NCBI RefSeq assembly: GCF_030382115.1
Contig: NZ_JAUDRJ010000003.1
Location: forward strand, 4,832,206 to 4,896,205
DNA: 64,000 nt
Direction of reading: 5' to 3'
Source of the DNA: Nostoc sp. GT001
GTDB lineage: Bacteria > Cyanobacteriota > Cyanobacteriia > Cyanobacteriales > Nostocaceae
Each line of letters starts with the position of its first letter. The stretch's first letter is position 1. The notes below the pieces were generated by a model. The model was not told the origin of the DNA. It searched no databases and worked only from the letters and a program-made list of their open reading frames with translations. Made by a program: the position numbers and the translations under genes. Shown one piece after another: positions 16,307 through 25,230 of this stretch.

Positions 16307-17617
16307 ATGGTATGTAGTTTTAGACCTTATCTCTTTGTTTCTCGATATAGTTTGTACGCTGTATTTCTTTTGGGATGTCTACAGATTCAATTGGGAGTAA
16401 TCTGTAGCGTAGGTATTTGGATATTATCAGAAGCTCAATTACAAGCAGCCCAAGCACATCAGACCTGGAAATCACCTTTAGGATTGACTGAGCAAGTCAC
16501 CACAATAAATCCTGAGTCAGCAGAGCAATACTCAAAACCACTCCCCTATCGATTAAAATCAACACCTATTTTGCTGGCGGCACCCGAAAACTTCAATCCT
16601 GATTTGCGATTACCGCCATCGCTACCCGAACCACCGCAGAATTCTAGCCCACCACCGCTACCCGAACCACCGCAGCCGAATTCTAGCCCACCAACAACTG
16701 CCACCGAAGCAAAAACACCGGATGCAGTTTTGGAAAGTATTCATACAGACTATCGCTATGATACAGACAACTTTGGCCAAACTAATTTTTTCTTAGAACC
16801 AACAGTTCAGTTTCGATTGAGAAATGGCAATAAAATATTTTTCAAGACAGGTTTTAACTTCTTTGAGCAACGCGGTGTTGAATCAATTACCAATTTTCCT
16901 TTGCAAGTTGGATGGCAAGGAAAAATTGGACAAGTGACTCTACAAACAGCAGCCGGAGTCGATGTGTTCAATCGTTTACCCACAGCTATCAATCTCAATG
17001 TTAAGGTGGATGCTCCGATTGCGCCGCCGCGAGTTTCGTCATCAGGTCGATTGCTATCGGCAGTAATAATATCAGGTAATTTAGAACAAGGGCCTCATAA
17101 ATCTAATGCTCGAACTTTAGACAATCAAATTACTGTTTGGCGATTTGGGCCTGATTTATACTGGCAGATTGACCGTAATACCAGCTTATTTTCATCATTG
17201 CGTTTGGGTAATTACAACGATGGTAATTCTGAGGTGCAGTCTTTTAGTAGGTTAGAGCGCAAGTTCGGACAATTTTCTTTGGCAGCTAACTTATTCACTT
17301 GGAGTTACGATCGCGATTTAGAACGCACAAGCGGTTATTTTTCTCCACCAGATTTCTTAGTTTACAACGGTGAGTTAGCTTGGGAGGGAGATATTGCTCA
17401 ATTCTTACGCTGTCGCCTTGCTGCCAACTTAGGACGGCAGCGACTTAAAGGAGAATTTGACAACGCCAATACCTATCAAACGCGCTGTACGGTAAAACTG
17501 TCGCCCAGTATAGAAGCAGACTTGGGCTATAGCTTTAGTAATGTCCGCAATCAAGAAACCAGCGGAAGTGCTTACGGTGGTAATTCCTTCACAGGACAGT
17601 TGCGGGTCAAATTTTAA
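16307..17617 (+). CDS. Putative outer-membrane beta-barrel protein (BcsC C-terminus-like)
   Basis: A 436-aa exported protein. A hydrophobic N-terminal segment (about residues 16-38) serves as signal sequence. A proline-rich linker at about 105-140 carries repeated LPEPPQ(P)NSSPP. The rest alternates aromatic and polar residues like a beta barrel and ends in GQLRVKF, with the terminal Phe common in such proteins. Near the end, TSGYFSPPDFLVYNGELAW recalls the YYSPQ-type strand of cellulose-synthase BcsC/PgaA barrels. That likeness, with a cellulose-synthase-like gene 8 kb away, suggests polysaccharide export. The TPR region of true BcsC is absent. Start uncertain. Confidence 0.55.
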   Translation: MVCSFRPYLFVSRYSLYAVFLLGCLQIQLGVICSVGIWILSEAQLQAAQAHQTWKSPLGLTEQVTTINPESAEQYSKPLPYRLKSTPILLAAPENFNPDLRLPPSLPEPPQNSSPPPLPEPPQPNSSPPTTATEAKTPDAVLESIHTDYRYDTDNFGQTNFFLEPTVQFRLRNGNKIFFKTGFNFFEQRGVESITNFPLQVGWQGKIGQVTLQTAAGVDVFNRLPTAINLNVKVDAPIAPPRVSSSGRLLSAVIISGNLEQGPHKSNARTLDNQITVWRFGPDLYWQIDRNTSLFSSLRLGNYNDGNSEVQSFSRLERKFGQFSLAANLFTWSYDRDLERTSGYFSPPDFLVYNGELAWEGDIAQFLRCRLAANLGRQRLKGEFDNANTYQTRCTVKLSPSIEADLGYSFSNVRNQETSGSAYGGNSFTGQLRVKF

Positions 17618-17679
17618 CAAAAAAGAATTCAGGAGTCAGAATTCTGTTTTTAAAATCCAAAATGGTATAAGGCTGGAGA

Positions 17680-20600
17680 ATGAAAGCACCATTACCTGAT
17701 AACGAAACACAGCGAATCGAATCTCTTTTGCAGTATAAAATACTCGACACTCCTTCAGAAGCAGCCTTTGACGACCTCACCCGTTTAGCCTCATATATTT
17801 GTGGAACTCCCATTGCCTTAATCAGCTTAATTGATACTAATCGTCAGTGGTTCAAATCAAAAGTTGGTTTGGATGCCCTACAAACACCCCGTGATTTGGC
17901 ATTCTGCGCCCATGCTATTCTGCAACCTGAAGTTTTTGTTGTACCTGATGCAACAGAAGACGAAAGGTTTGCGACAAACCCCTTTGTCACCTCTGACCCA
18001 AATGTTCGGTTTTATGCTGGAGTACCGCTAACTAACCCTGAAGGATATGCACTAGGAACACTTTGTGTAATCGATCGTGTACCAAGAAACCTCTCTCCAG
18101 AACAACTTGAAGCATTACGAATTATTGGTCATCAGGTAATTAAGCAACTAGAAATGCGCCGCAATTTAGCAAGTTTGGTATTGGCAAGTGATACACGCAA
18201 ACAGTCCCAGAAGACACGCAAACAATTTTTTCAAAGGATAGCTGGAGGGTTTGGGTTAGCATCGGCAGTTTTAGTTTTGATTGGTGTGATTTCTTATCAA
18301 AATACACATATATTGATTGATACAAATAACCAAGTACAAATAACCCAAGAGAAAATCAATAAACTAGAAGAATTACTGTCTGAGATAAAAGATGCTGAGA
18401 CTGGACAACGCGGTTACATCCTCACTGGACAAGAAAGTTATCTAGAACCTTATCAAGCAGTAATTGGAAACATCGATCGCAAAATTGTAAAACTGAAGGA
18501 TTTAATTGCAGATGAACCTAACCAACAAAAGCAGTTCGCAACTCTTGAATCTTTGATAGCTGCAAAACTTGCCATACTTAAGCAGACTATATACTTGCGT
18601 CAAAATCAGGGATTTGAGGCGGCGTTGCAGGTAATCCAGACAAATCAAGGAAAACATCTCATGGATGATATCCGCAAGATCGTCCATGAGATAGAAAATC
18701 AGGATAGAGGGTTGCTTCAACAACAGTCACAAGCTGCAAAAGCCAGTGCTAACAACACGGTTTTGACACTGGCGATCGCGATTTGTCTAAGTTTTTTGAT
18801 TCTGGCTATAGTCTACTACTTTATTTACCGTGAAGGAAAAGAGCGGAAATTAACAGAGGAAACACTCAATCAAGAACGCAACTTTATCTCAGCAGTCCTT
18901 AATACAACCAGCGCTTTAGTAATAGTTCTTGACACGAAAGGGCAAATCGTTCGCTTCAATCAAGCTTGCGAACAAATTACTGGTTACTCATTTGATGAGG
19001 TGAAAGGAAGGCATTTCTGGAACCTATTTCTACTTCCTGAACAGGTAGAGTCGGTTAAAGCAGTTTTTGAGCAGTTGCGATCTGGTGAAGCGCCCAAAGA
19101 ATACGAAAACTATTGGGTAACTAAGGATGGCAGTCAGCGGCTTATTTCTTGGACTAACACTACCTTGAAAGACTATGAGGGGCACGTTGAATACATTGTT
19201 GCTACAGGTATTGACATCAGCGATGTCTTTGAGGAACTTCGCTTACGCAAACGAACTGAACAGCATTTGAAAGCAGAGTATGTTACAACCCGTGTCTTGG
19301 CAGAGTCAACCACAATCAATGAAGCCATGCCCCAAATCTTGCAAGGAATCTGCGAAAGTTTGGGATGGGATTTTAGTGAATTTTGGATGCTGGATCGGCG
19401 AGCAAATCTACTGTCCTTGCTAAATGCATGGTATAAAATCTCCTTTGAGATGCAAGAATTTGACATCCTCAGTCGGCAGATTACATTTGCACCAGGAATT
19501 GGGCTGCCTGGTCGTGTCTGGGCTAGTCTTGAACCTGTTTGGATCGCTGATGTCGTTAAAGATCGGAGTTTCATTCGCTCTCAAATCGCTGCCGAAGCAG
19601 AACTGCATGGAGCTTTTGGTTTTCCGATCTGTAGTGGTAAAAAAATCATCGGTGTCATTACCTGCTTTAGCCATGAAATCCAGCAAGCTGACCCAGATTT
19701 GGCAAAAGTCATGAATTTGATTGGCGAGCAAGTAGGGCAGTTTATTGAGCGCAAGCAGGCAGAAGAACAACTCCAACGCCAAAACTTGCGATCGCAACTA
19801 TTTACTGAAATCACCCTCAAAATTCGTCAGTCTTTGCAAATCAAAGAAATTTTCCAAATCACTGTCACTGAGGTACAAAAAATTCTCCATAGCGATCGAG
19901 TTTTGATTTATCAACCTTTGGCTGATGGCTCTGGAGCTACCGTGGTTGAGGCAGTAATTTCTGGCTGGCTGGCAATTAAAGATAAAGAGCTAGTCGATGC
20001 TTACTTTCAAGCCGAATATATCCAGCAGTACTATCTACAGCAGTACCGTCAAAAACCGAATCTGGGGCTTGCTGACTTGGATATAGCTGAAGTCCAAAAC
20101 AACCATCTCGAATTACTACAACAATTTGGAGTCCAGTGTAATTTAGTCATACCCATTCTTGTCAAAGAAGAACTCTGCGGTTTACTGATTGTCCATCAGT
20201 GCGGCAGTTCCCGCCAATGGTCTAGCTTTGAAACTCATCTTTTACGGCAAATAGCCGACCAAGTAGGTATTGCCTTAGCCCAAGCCCAAATGTTAGATGC
20301 AGAAACTCAACAACGACGAGAACTCGAAATTGCTCGTCACCAAGCTGAATTAGCTTCTCAAACCAAAAGTGCCTTTTTGGCCAACATGAGCCATGAAATT
20401 CGGACTCCGATGAATGCTGTATTAGGCATGACAGGTTTAATGTTAGAAACTCCCCTAAATTCCGAGCAACGGGATTTTATGGAGACAATTCGCATTAGTG
20501 GCGATGCTCTCTTAAGCCTGATCAACGAAATTTTGGATCTGTCCAAACTAGAGGCTGGGGAAATGGCACTAGAAACTCTAGATTTTAATTTATCTACCTG

Positions 20601-22407
20601 TGTAGAAGAAGTATTGGAATTATTGGCTCCCTCAGCTCATCATAAGGGATTAGAAATTGCAGGATTAATCTATAGCAACGTCCCTACCCATCTCCAAGGC
20701 GATGCTGGCCGTCTGCGGCAAATTCTTATGAACCTGATTAGCAATGCGATCAAGTTCACCAGTAAAGGAGAGGTAGTATTACGCGCAGAATTGCGTTCGC
20801 TTTCCCTAACTACAGCCACCATCTATTTTGCGATCGTAGATACCGGTCTTGGCATTACCCCAGAAGATCAATCCAAACTGTTTAAGCCATTTACCCAAGT
20901 AGATGCTTCCACCACCCGCAAATATGGCGGCACAGGTTTGGGATTAGCCATCTGCAAGCAACTAGTAAGCTTGATGGGAGGAGAAATGGGTGTAGAAAGT
21001 CGCTTGGGGAAAGGATCTAAGTTTTGGTTTGAAGTAACTTTTGCCAAGCAACTTGACTCTATTTCCTTAGAAGGCGAACGCGAACTTTTGATCAATCGGC
21101 GCTTGTTAGTGGTAGATGATAATGCTACTAATCGCAAAATTATCTACCATCAAGCTACCCGTTGGGGGATGCTGGTGGATCAGGTTGCCTCGGCTAGTGT
21201 TGCTCTCAAAGCTATTCAGGAAGCTGCCAAGCAAAAAAATTTCTATGACATAGCTGTGATTGATATGCAGATGCCAAAAATAGATGGCATGACTTTAGGA
21301 GAACAAATTAAAGCAAATTCAGCGATCGCTGGGCTACCTTTGATTATGCTTACCTCTACTAATCAACGCGATGAAATCCAACGAGCGCTAAAAATAGGAT
21401 TTGCGGCTTATTTAGTCAAACCTATTAAGCCATCGCGGCTCCTCGATACCATCATGACTATTTTAGGAACACAGATGCAAGAGGAGTCTGAAGTCAAAAT
21501 TCAGGAGTTAGAATGGGCTACGCCCCGCTTCTCTAACAGAAGTCAGGATTTAAAACTGCAAAATTCTGAAAACAACCTCAACTATTATTCTTCTAGTTCG
21601 CGGCTTCCACCTCGTAACTCCCAAAAATTAAGAATTCTCTTAGCCGAAGATAATTTGGTGAATCAGAAAGTCGCTTTGAAGCAACTCAAAAGCCTGGGTT
21701 ATAGTGCTGACGTTGCTGGGAATGGGAAAGAAGTTTTGCAGCTATTAGAAAAAATTCCCTACGATTTAATTCTGATGGATTGCCAAATGCCAGTTCTCGA
21801 TGGTTTAGAAACCACAAAAGAAATTCATCGTTGGCAAGAAAACTACTTTGCTAGTGGTTATCGTCCGGTAGTAATTGCAATGACAGCTAATGCGATGAGA
21901 GAAGACCAACAAATGTGTCTAGATGCCGGAATGGATGACTATTTGAGCAAGCCAGTAATCAAAGAAGATTTGGCGGCGACGCTAGAGCGTTGGGGAAATG
22001 TGATATTCGAGGCAAAAGAAACAGCTGCCACAGAGCAAACAGTTTCTACAACAGATGTAGGTTCAGTTAACCTCCCAATTGATTGGGAACGTTTGCACCA
22101 ACTCTCAGAAAATAACCCAGAATTTGAATTGGAACTACTGCAAATATTTGTTGAGGATATTCAACCTCGTCTAGAGTTAATTAAAATAGCGATCGCAGAT
22201 CATGACTTTGATCAAATAGTACTCCAAGGTCATCAAATTAAAGGTTCTAGTGCCAATATGGGAGTTACAACCATGCATCTGGCAGCAGAAAAACTAGAAC
22301 AATTAGCTTATAAACAAGAGCGTCGAGGTACTAGTAACTTAATCTTAGAGTTAGAAGATTTTATTAAACGCATTCAAGAGTTTTTAATGAAAACTCCTAA
22401 CTCCTAA
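17680..22407 (+). CDS. Hybrid histidine kinase: GAF-CHASE3-PAS-GAF-GAF-HK-REC-REC-HPt
   Basis: A 1575-aa phosphorelay protein. In order: cytoplasmic GAF (about 25-165), TM (about 201-222), CHASE3 (about 225-360, [20 protein letters not shown]), TM (about 365-386), PAS (about 408-520), two GAF domains (about 540-700 and 715-880), HisKA with His905 in [16 protein letters not shown], HATPase ([26 protein letters not shown]), REC1 with Asp1195, REC2 with Asp1367 and HPt with His1518 in [13 protein letters not shown]. All phosphorelay residues are present. The linker between REC1 and REC2 (about 1266-1303) looks like translated dispersed-repeat DNA. Output may go to the partner-switching proteins next door or to an unlinked regulator. 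Confidence 0.92.
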   Translation: MKAPLPDNETQRIESLLQYKILDTPSEAAFDDLTRLASYICGTPIALISLIDTNRQWFKSKVGLDALQTPRDLAFCAHAILQPEVFVVPDATEDERFATNPFVTSDPNVRFYAGVPLTNPEGYALGTLCVIDRVPRNLSPEQLEALRIIGHQVIKQLEMRRNLASLVLASDTRKQSQKTRKQFFQRIAGGFGLASAVLVLIGVISYQNTHILIDTNNQVQITQEKINKLEELLSEIKDAETGQRGYILTGQESYLEPYQAVIGNIDRKIVKLKDLIADEPNQQKQFATLESLIAAKLAILKQTIYLRQNQGFEAALQVIQTNQGKHLMDDIRKIVHEIENQDRGLLQQQSQAAKASANNTVLTLAIAICLSFLILAIVYYFIYREGKERKLTEETLNQERNFISAVLNTTSALVIVLDTKGQIVRFNQACEQITGYSFDEVKGRHFWNLFLLPEQVESVKAVFEQLRSGEAPKEYENYWVTKDGSQRLISWTNTTLKDYEGHVEYIVATGIDISDVFEELRLRKRTEQHLKAEYVTTRVLAESTTINEAMPQILQGICESLGWDFSEFWMLDRRANLLSLLNAWYKISFEMQEFDILSRQITFAPGIGLPGRVWASLEPVWIADVVKDRSFIRSQIAAEAELHGAFGFPICSGKKIIGVITCFSHEIQQADPDLAKVMNLIGEQVGQFIERKQAEEQLQRQNLRSQLFTEITLKIRQSLQIKEIFQITVTEVQKILHSDRVLIYQPLADGSGATVVEAVISGWLAIKDKELVDAYFQAEYIQQYYLQQYRQKPNLGLADLDIAEVQNNHLELLQQFGVQCNLVIPILVKEELCGLLIVHQCGSSRQWSSFETHLLRQIADQVGIALAQAQMLDAETQQRRELEIARHQAELASQTKSAFLANMSHEIRTPMNAVLGMTGLMLETPLNSEQRDFMETIRISGDALLSLINEILDLSKLEAGEMALETLDFNLSTCVEEVLELLAPSAHHKGLEIAGLIYSNVPTHLQGDAGRLRQILMNLISNAIKFTSKGEVVLRAELRSLSLTTATIYFAIVDTGLGITPEDQSKLFKPFTQVDASTTRKYGGTGLGLAICKQLVSLMGGEMGVESRLGKGSKFWFEVTFAKQLDSISLEGERELLINRRLLVVDDNATNRKIIYHQATRWGMLVDQVASASVALKAIQEAAKQKNFYDIAVIDMQMPKIDGMTLGEQIKANSAIAGLPLIMLTSTNQRDEIQRALKIGFAAYLVKPIKPSRLLDTIMTILGTQMQEESEVKIQELEWATPRFSNRSQDLKLQNSENNLNYYSSSSRLPPRNSQKLRILLAEDNLVNQKVALKQLKSLGYSADVAGNGKEVLQLLEKIPYDLILMDCQMPVLDGLETTKEIHRWQENYFASGYRPVVIAMTANAMREDQQMCLDAGMDDYLSKPVIKEDLAATLERWGNVIFEAKETAATEQTVSTTDVGSVNLPIDWERLHQLSENNPEFELELLQIFVEDIQPRLELIKIAIADHDFDQIVLQGHQIKGSSANMGVTTMHLAAEKLEQLAYKQERRGTSNLILELEDFIKRIQEFLMKTPNS
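21477..21590 (+). repeat. Dispersed-repeat-like DNA inside a coding linker
   Basis: TTCAGGAGTTAGAATGGGCT, then ACGCCCCGCTTCTCTAACAG and AAGTCAGGATTT, resembles the intergenic GGAGTCAGAATTC family plus a GGCTACGCCCCGCT core seen widely in Nostoc. It is read in frame between the two receiver domains of the hybrid kinase. Confidence 0.5.
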
Positions 22408-22731
22408 TTTTCCACTTTTATCGAACATAATTCAGGAGTCAGGTGTTCGCCGAGCGCAGTCGAGGTGAGTCAGAATTCAGAATGAATTTTGTACGACACA
22501 ACGACAGACGGTAGTTTAATCTTGACTTACCTCGACTTCGCTCGGCACAAGTCGCTCGATTACCGCGCAGCGATGCACTGAGCTTGTCGAAGTGTCGAAA
22601 CTCAGTGCATCGCTGGGGGAAAGCGAGTCTTCTCTCAAGGGCGAACGAGCGTCTTGATTCTGACTCCTGTTAGCGGATAGCTAAGGTTTAGCCCATTCTG
22701 AATTCTGAATTCTTCTTCAACATCAGTATAT
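22408..22731. repeat. Intergenic mosaic of nested inverted repeats
   Basis: Three elements are nested between convergent genes. The outer pieces are AATTCAGGAGTCAG (about 22430) and GATTCTGACTCCTG (about 22664). Inside are CCGAGCGCAGTCGAGG (22450-22465) against CCTCGACTTCGCTCGG (22529-22544), then a perfect 14-bp stem AGCGATGCACTGAG/CTCAGTGCATCGCT (22569-22582 and 22601-22614). No gene is seen. Confidence 0.8.
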
Positions 22732-23148
22732 TTAATAATATTTAATAATAAATAAACAGTAACGATTATCTGCTGTCGGCTCATAACTTAACTTGTCAGC
22801 AATGGTGGACATGATTTTTAAACCACGTCCGCGCTCTCGATCGTTATTCTCAAATTCAGATGTTTGCCGTAATTTTTGCTCTAAGTCAAAAGGCTGTCCT
22901 TGAGAGCAAATGCGGATTTCTATATATTCATCTAACCGCACAGCTTCTATCTCAATAGGAGTTTCAATAGGCAAATTTTTGTGGGCATGTTCAACAATGT
23001 TAGTAAAGCCTTCTATCAAAAGTGTTTGACACTGCCACCACATTTGTTGATCGGGAATAGGTGGTTGATTCATCTGCTCGAACCAAGACAAAACTTGAGA
23101 TGAAGCTGTCAGGTCTGTATTGACTTTGAGATAAATTTTATGATTCAC
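22732..23148 (-). CDS. Anti-sigma-factor-type serine kinase (RsbW/SpoIIAB-like)
   Basis: A 138-aa GHKL ATPase-like protein. The N-box is present (LIEGFTNIVEHAHKN, about 46-60) and the G2 region reads NDRERGRGLKIM (about 103-114). The expected D-x-G-x-G of the G1 box is ICSQGQPFD, lacking the aspartate, so nucleotide binding could be altered. In partner switching this type of protein phosphorylates a STAS antagonist and sequesters a sigma factor or other client. The STAS antagonist (24532) and an RsbU-like phosphatase (23299) are both adjacent, making a complete set. The start ATG faces the divergent phosphatase gene across 150 bp. Confidence 0.85.
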   Translation of the reverse strand: MNHKIYLKVNTDLTASSQVLSWFEQMNQPPIPDQQMWWQCQTLLIEGFTNIVEHAHKNLPIETPIEIEAVRLDEYIEIRICSQGQPFDLEQKLRQTSEFENNDRERGRGLKIMSTIADKLSYEPTADNRYCLFIIKYY

Positions 23149-23298
23149 TTTTTAACTAAGAAAATATTGTGAAATAATCATATTCTTTAATTAGTTTATT
23201 TAATTTGAGTATTTTTACTATACATTAAAAACTAAATTGCATATAACTTAAATTAAAGCAACTATTTACCGAACATTTTACTTAGTAAATTGTAATTT

Positions 23299-24489
23299 AT
23301 GTTTAAAATTCTGGTTATTGATGATGACCCAACAGTACGAGCTGTACTAAAAAGTACACTCCAAAAGCAAGGTTATGAGACTACTGTAGCCAGCAATGGC
23401 GAAGAAGGAATTAAACAAGCACAACTGCTACATCCGGCTCTGATTATCTGTGACTGGATGATGTCACAAGTAGATGGGCTAGAAGTATGTCGTCGAATTA
23501 GAACAGATCCAGAATTGGCAACTACTTTTTTTATTCTATTGACGGCTAGGGGAGCAGCTCGAGGAGAAGAGGAAGATAGAGTTAGGGGACTTGACGCTGG
23601 AGCAGATGAGTTTATCTCTAAACCAATAGAGATGAATGAATTGAAAGCACGCGTAAGAGCAGGACTAAGGTTACACCAGCTAAATCAGGATTTACAAAGT
23701 CAAAAGCAAGCTTTGGAGACACTAAATCAGGATTTGCAAACTCAAAAGCAAATTTTGGAAGCAGAATTGGCTGAGGCCGCTGATTATGTGCGATCGCTTT
23801 TACCCTCACCGCTTGTAGGAGCAGTAACTACAGAAAATCTGTTTATTCCCTCAGCGCAGCTAGGGGGTGATTGCTTCGACCATTATTGGATTGACGAGGA
23901 TCATTTGGCAATTTATTTGTTAGATGTATCTGGTCATGGGGTGGGTTCAGCCCTCCTATCGGTATCCGTACAAAATGTTTTGCGATCGCAATCTCTACCT
24001 AACACTAACTTTTGTCAACCAAGTGAAGTCCTAAAAGCTCTCAATCATGCCTTTCAAATGAGTAAGCACGGTGATAAATACTTTACAATCTGGTATGGAG
24101 TTTATCACCGCCTTAAACGTCAACTCATTTATGCCAACGCCGGACATCCACCAGCTTTACTGTTATCTAATACCTCTACTAACAACATCGAAGTTAAACA
24201 GCTAACTTCTTTAGATTTACCAATTGGCTTTTTGCCTGAAGTTCAATTTGAGGATGCTATTTTTGAAATTGAAGAAAACAGCACTTTATACATTTTTAGT
24301 GATGGTGCTTATGAAATTAATCAGTCAGATGGTAAAATTTGGGGTATCGATGCTTTCATGGAATTACTAACCAAATATAGTCAAAAACATACTTGCAACC
24401 TCAATCAACTATTAGCAAAAATTCTCACCTTAAATGCTCAAGACAATCTTGATGATGACTTATCTTTAGTAAAAGTTAATTTTGGTTAG
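23299..24489 (+). CDS. REC-PP2C phosphatase (RsbU/SpoIIE type)
   Basis: A 396-aa protein. The receiver domain covers about 1-125 (phospho-acceptor Asp52 in LIICDWMMSQ, Lys in DEFISKPIE). A coiled coil at about 130-160 contains the duplicated LNQDLQ(S/T)QKQ(A/I)LE. The PP2C-like catalytic domain covers about 170-395, with metal-binding motifs GGDCFDHYW, LLDVSGHGVGSAL, YANAGHPPALL, FSDGAYE and NLDDDLSLVKV. It should dephosphorylate the STAS antagonist under control of receiver phosphorylation. The hybrid kinase upstream is a candidate donor. Confidence 0.92.
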   Translation: MFKILVIDDDPTVRAVLKSTLQKQGYETTVASNGEEGIKQAQLLHPALIICDWMMSQVDGLEVCRRIRTDPELATTFFILLTARGAARGEEEDRVRGLDAGADEFISKPIEMNELKARVRAGLRLHQLNQDLQSQKQALETLNQDLQTQKQILEAELAEAADYVRSLLPSPLVGAVTTENLFIPSAQLGGDCFDHYWIDEDHLAIYLLDVSGHGVGSALLSVSVQNVLRSQSLPNTNFCQPSEVLKALNHAFQMSKHGDKYFTIWYGVYHRLKRQLIYANAGHPPALLLSNTSTNNIEVKQLTSLDLPIGFLPEVQFEDAIFEIEENSTLYIFSDGAYEINQSDGKIWGIDAFMELLTKYSQKHTCNLNQLLAKILTLNAQDNLDDDLSLVKVNFG

Positions 24490-24531
24490 AATAGTCAAAT
24501 ATGCATAGTTAACTTGGGATTGAATAATAGC

Positions 24532-24858
24532 TTATTGTGTTGCCAATATTTGGCGGCGAAATTCATCTTTGTCAGCAAAGGTTTGAAAAATCCTATCCAT
24601 TTTAGTCAGTTCAAACAACATCCTGACTTGATCGCTTATCGAACAAACAAACAGTTTAGCATTAGCAGTTCGTACCATTTGCATGGCTGATACTAAAGCA
24701 CCTAAACCAGAGCTATCAATAAACTTGACTTCTTTCATATCGATCAACAAAATATCGGCCCCGTTTGCTAGCATACCTCTAACTTCACGACGTAGTTCGT
24801 TACCTCTAATACCATCTAAAATTCCAGATATTTCTAGTACTTTTACACTCAAATTCAT
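24532..24858 (-). CDS. STAS-domain anti-sigma factor antagonist (RsbV/SpoIIAA-like)
   Basis: A 108-aa single STAS domain. The phospho-site loop EVKFIDSSGLGALV (Asp48-Ser49-Ser50-Gly51) is intact. The protein is expected to cycle between a form phosphorylated by the RsbW-like kinase and one dephosphorylated by the RsbU-like phosphatase. It lies convergent with the phosphatase gene, 42 bp away. A closely similar three-gene logic (HmpU/V/W) controls hormogonium development in Nostoc punctiforme. Whether this locus is that system or a paralogue cannot be decided here. Confidence 0.92.
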   Translation of the reverse strand: MNLSVKVLEISGILDGIRGNELRREVRGMLANGADILLIDMKEVKFIDSSGLGALVSAMQMVRTANAKLFVCSISDQVRMLFELTKMDRIFQTFADKDEFRRQILATQ

Positions 24859-25053
24859 GGTTTTATTTCCCTATTGTATAGTTATATTTTGGCATTGAAT
24901 TCATGCAAACTGCAAGAGATAAAGTCCACAATTAGTTTTGTTTTAATACTTGCTGATTACTATTATTTGCTATGGCAGTAAAAAAGCTAGCGTCAACCCA
25001 TCTCCGATAAATTTCCAAAGCTCCAAAATAGCCATCTTTTTGAGCTTTTCAAC

Positions 25054-25230
25054 CTATTTTGGAGGCTGCCAAACAGATGCGCGGATGATCGCCCACAAAA
25101 GTAATAAATTATAGATAGCCCATGCACCATTGAGTAGGTGAACATCAGGATTATTTAAATGGCCAATTGCGAATTGGTAAAGGCTCCATAACATTCCCAA
25201 GATGGTAAGGATAAAAACAACCAACTGTGG
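25054..25230 (-). pseudogene. C-terminal 58 codons of the glycosyltransferase beyond an in-frame TAG
   Basis: Directly after the TAG at 25231-25233 the same frame continues for 58 codons: PQLVVFILTILGMLWSLYQF, then NPDVHLLNGAWAIYN, two hydrophobic helices and a final QPPK before TAG at 25054. This is clearly the rest of the membrane domain. A single change of TGG to TAG explains the stop (LRLV-stop-PQL, where Trp is expected). Confidence 0.85.
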
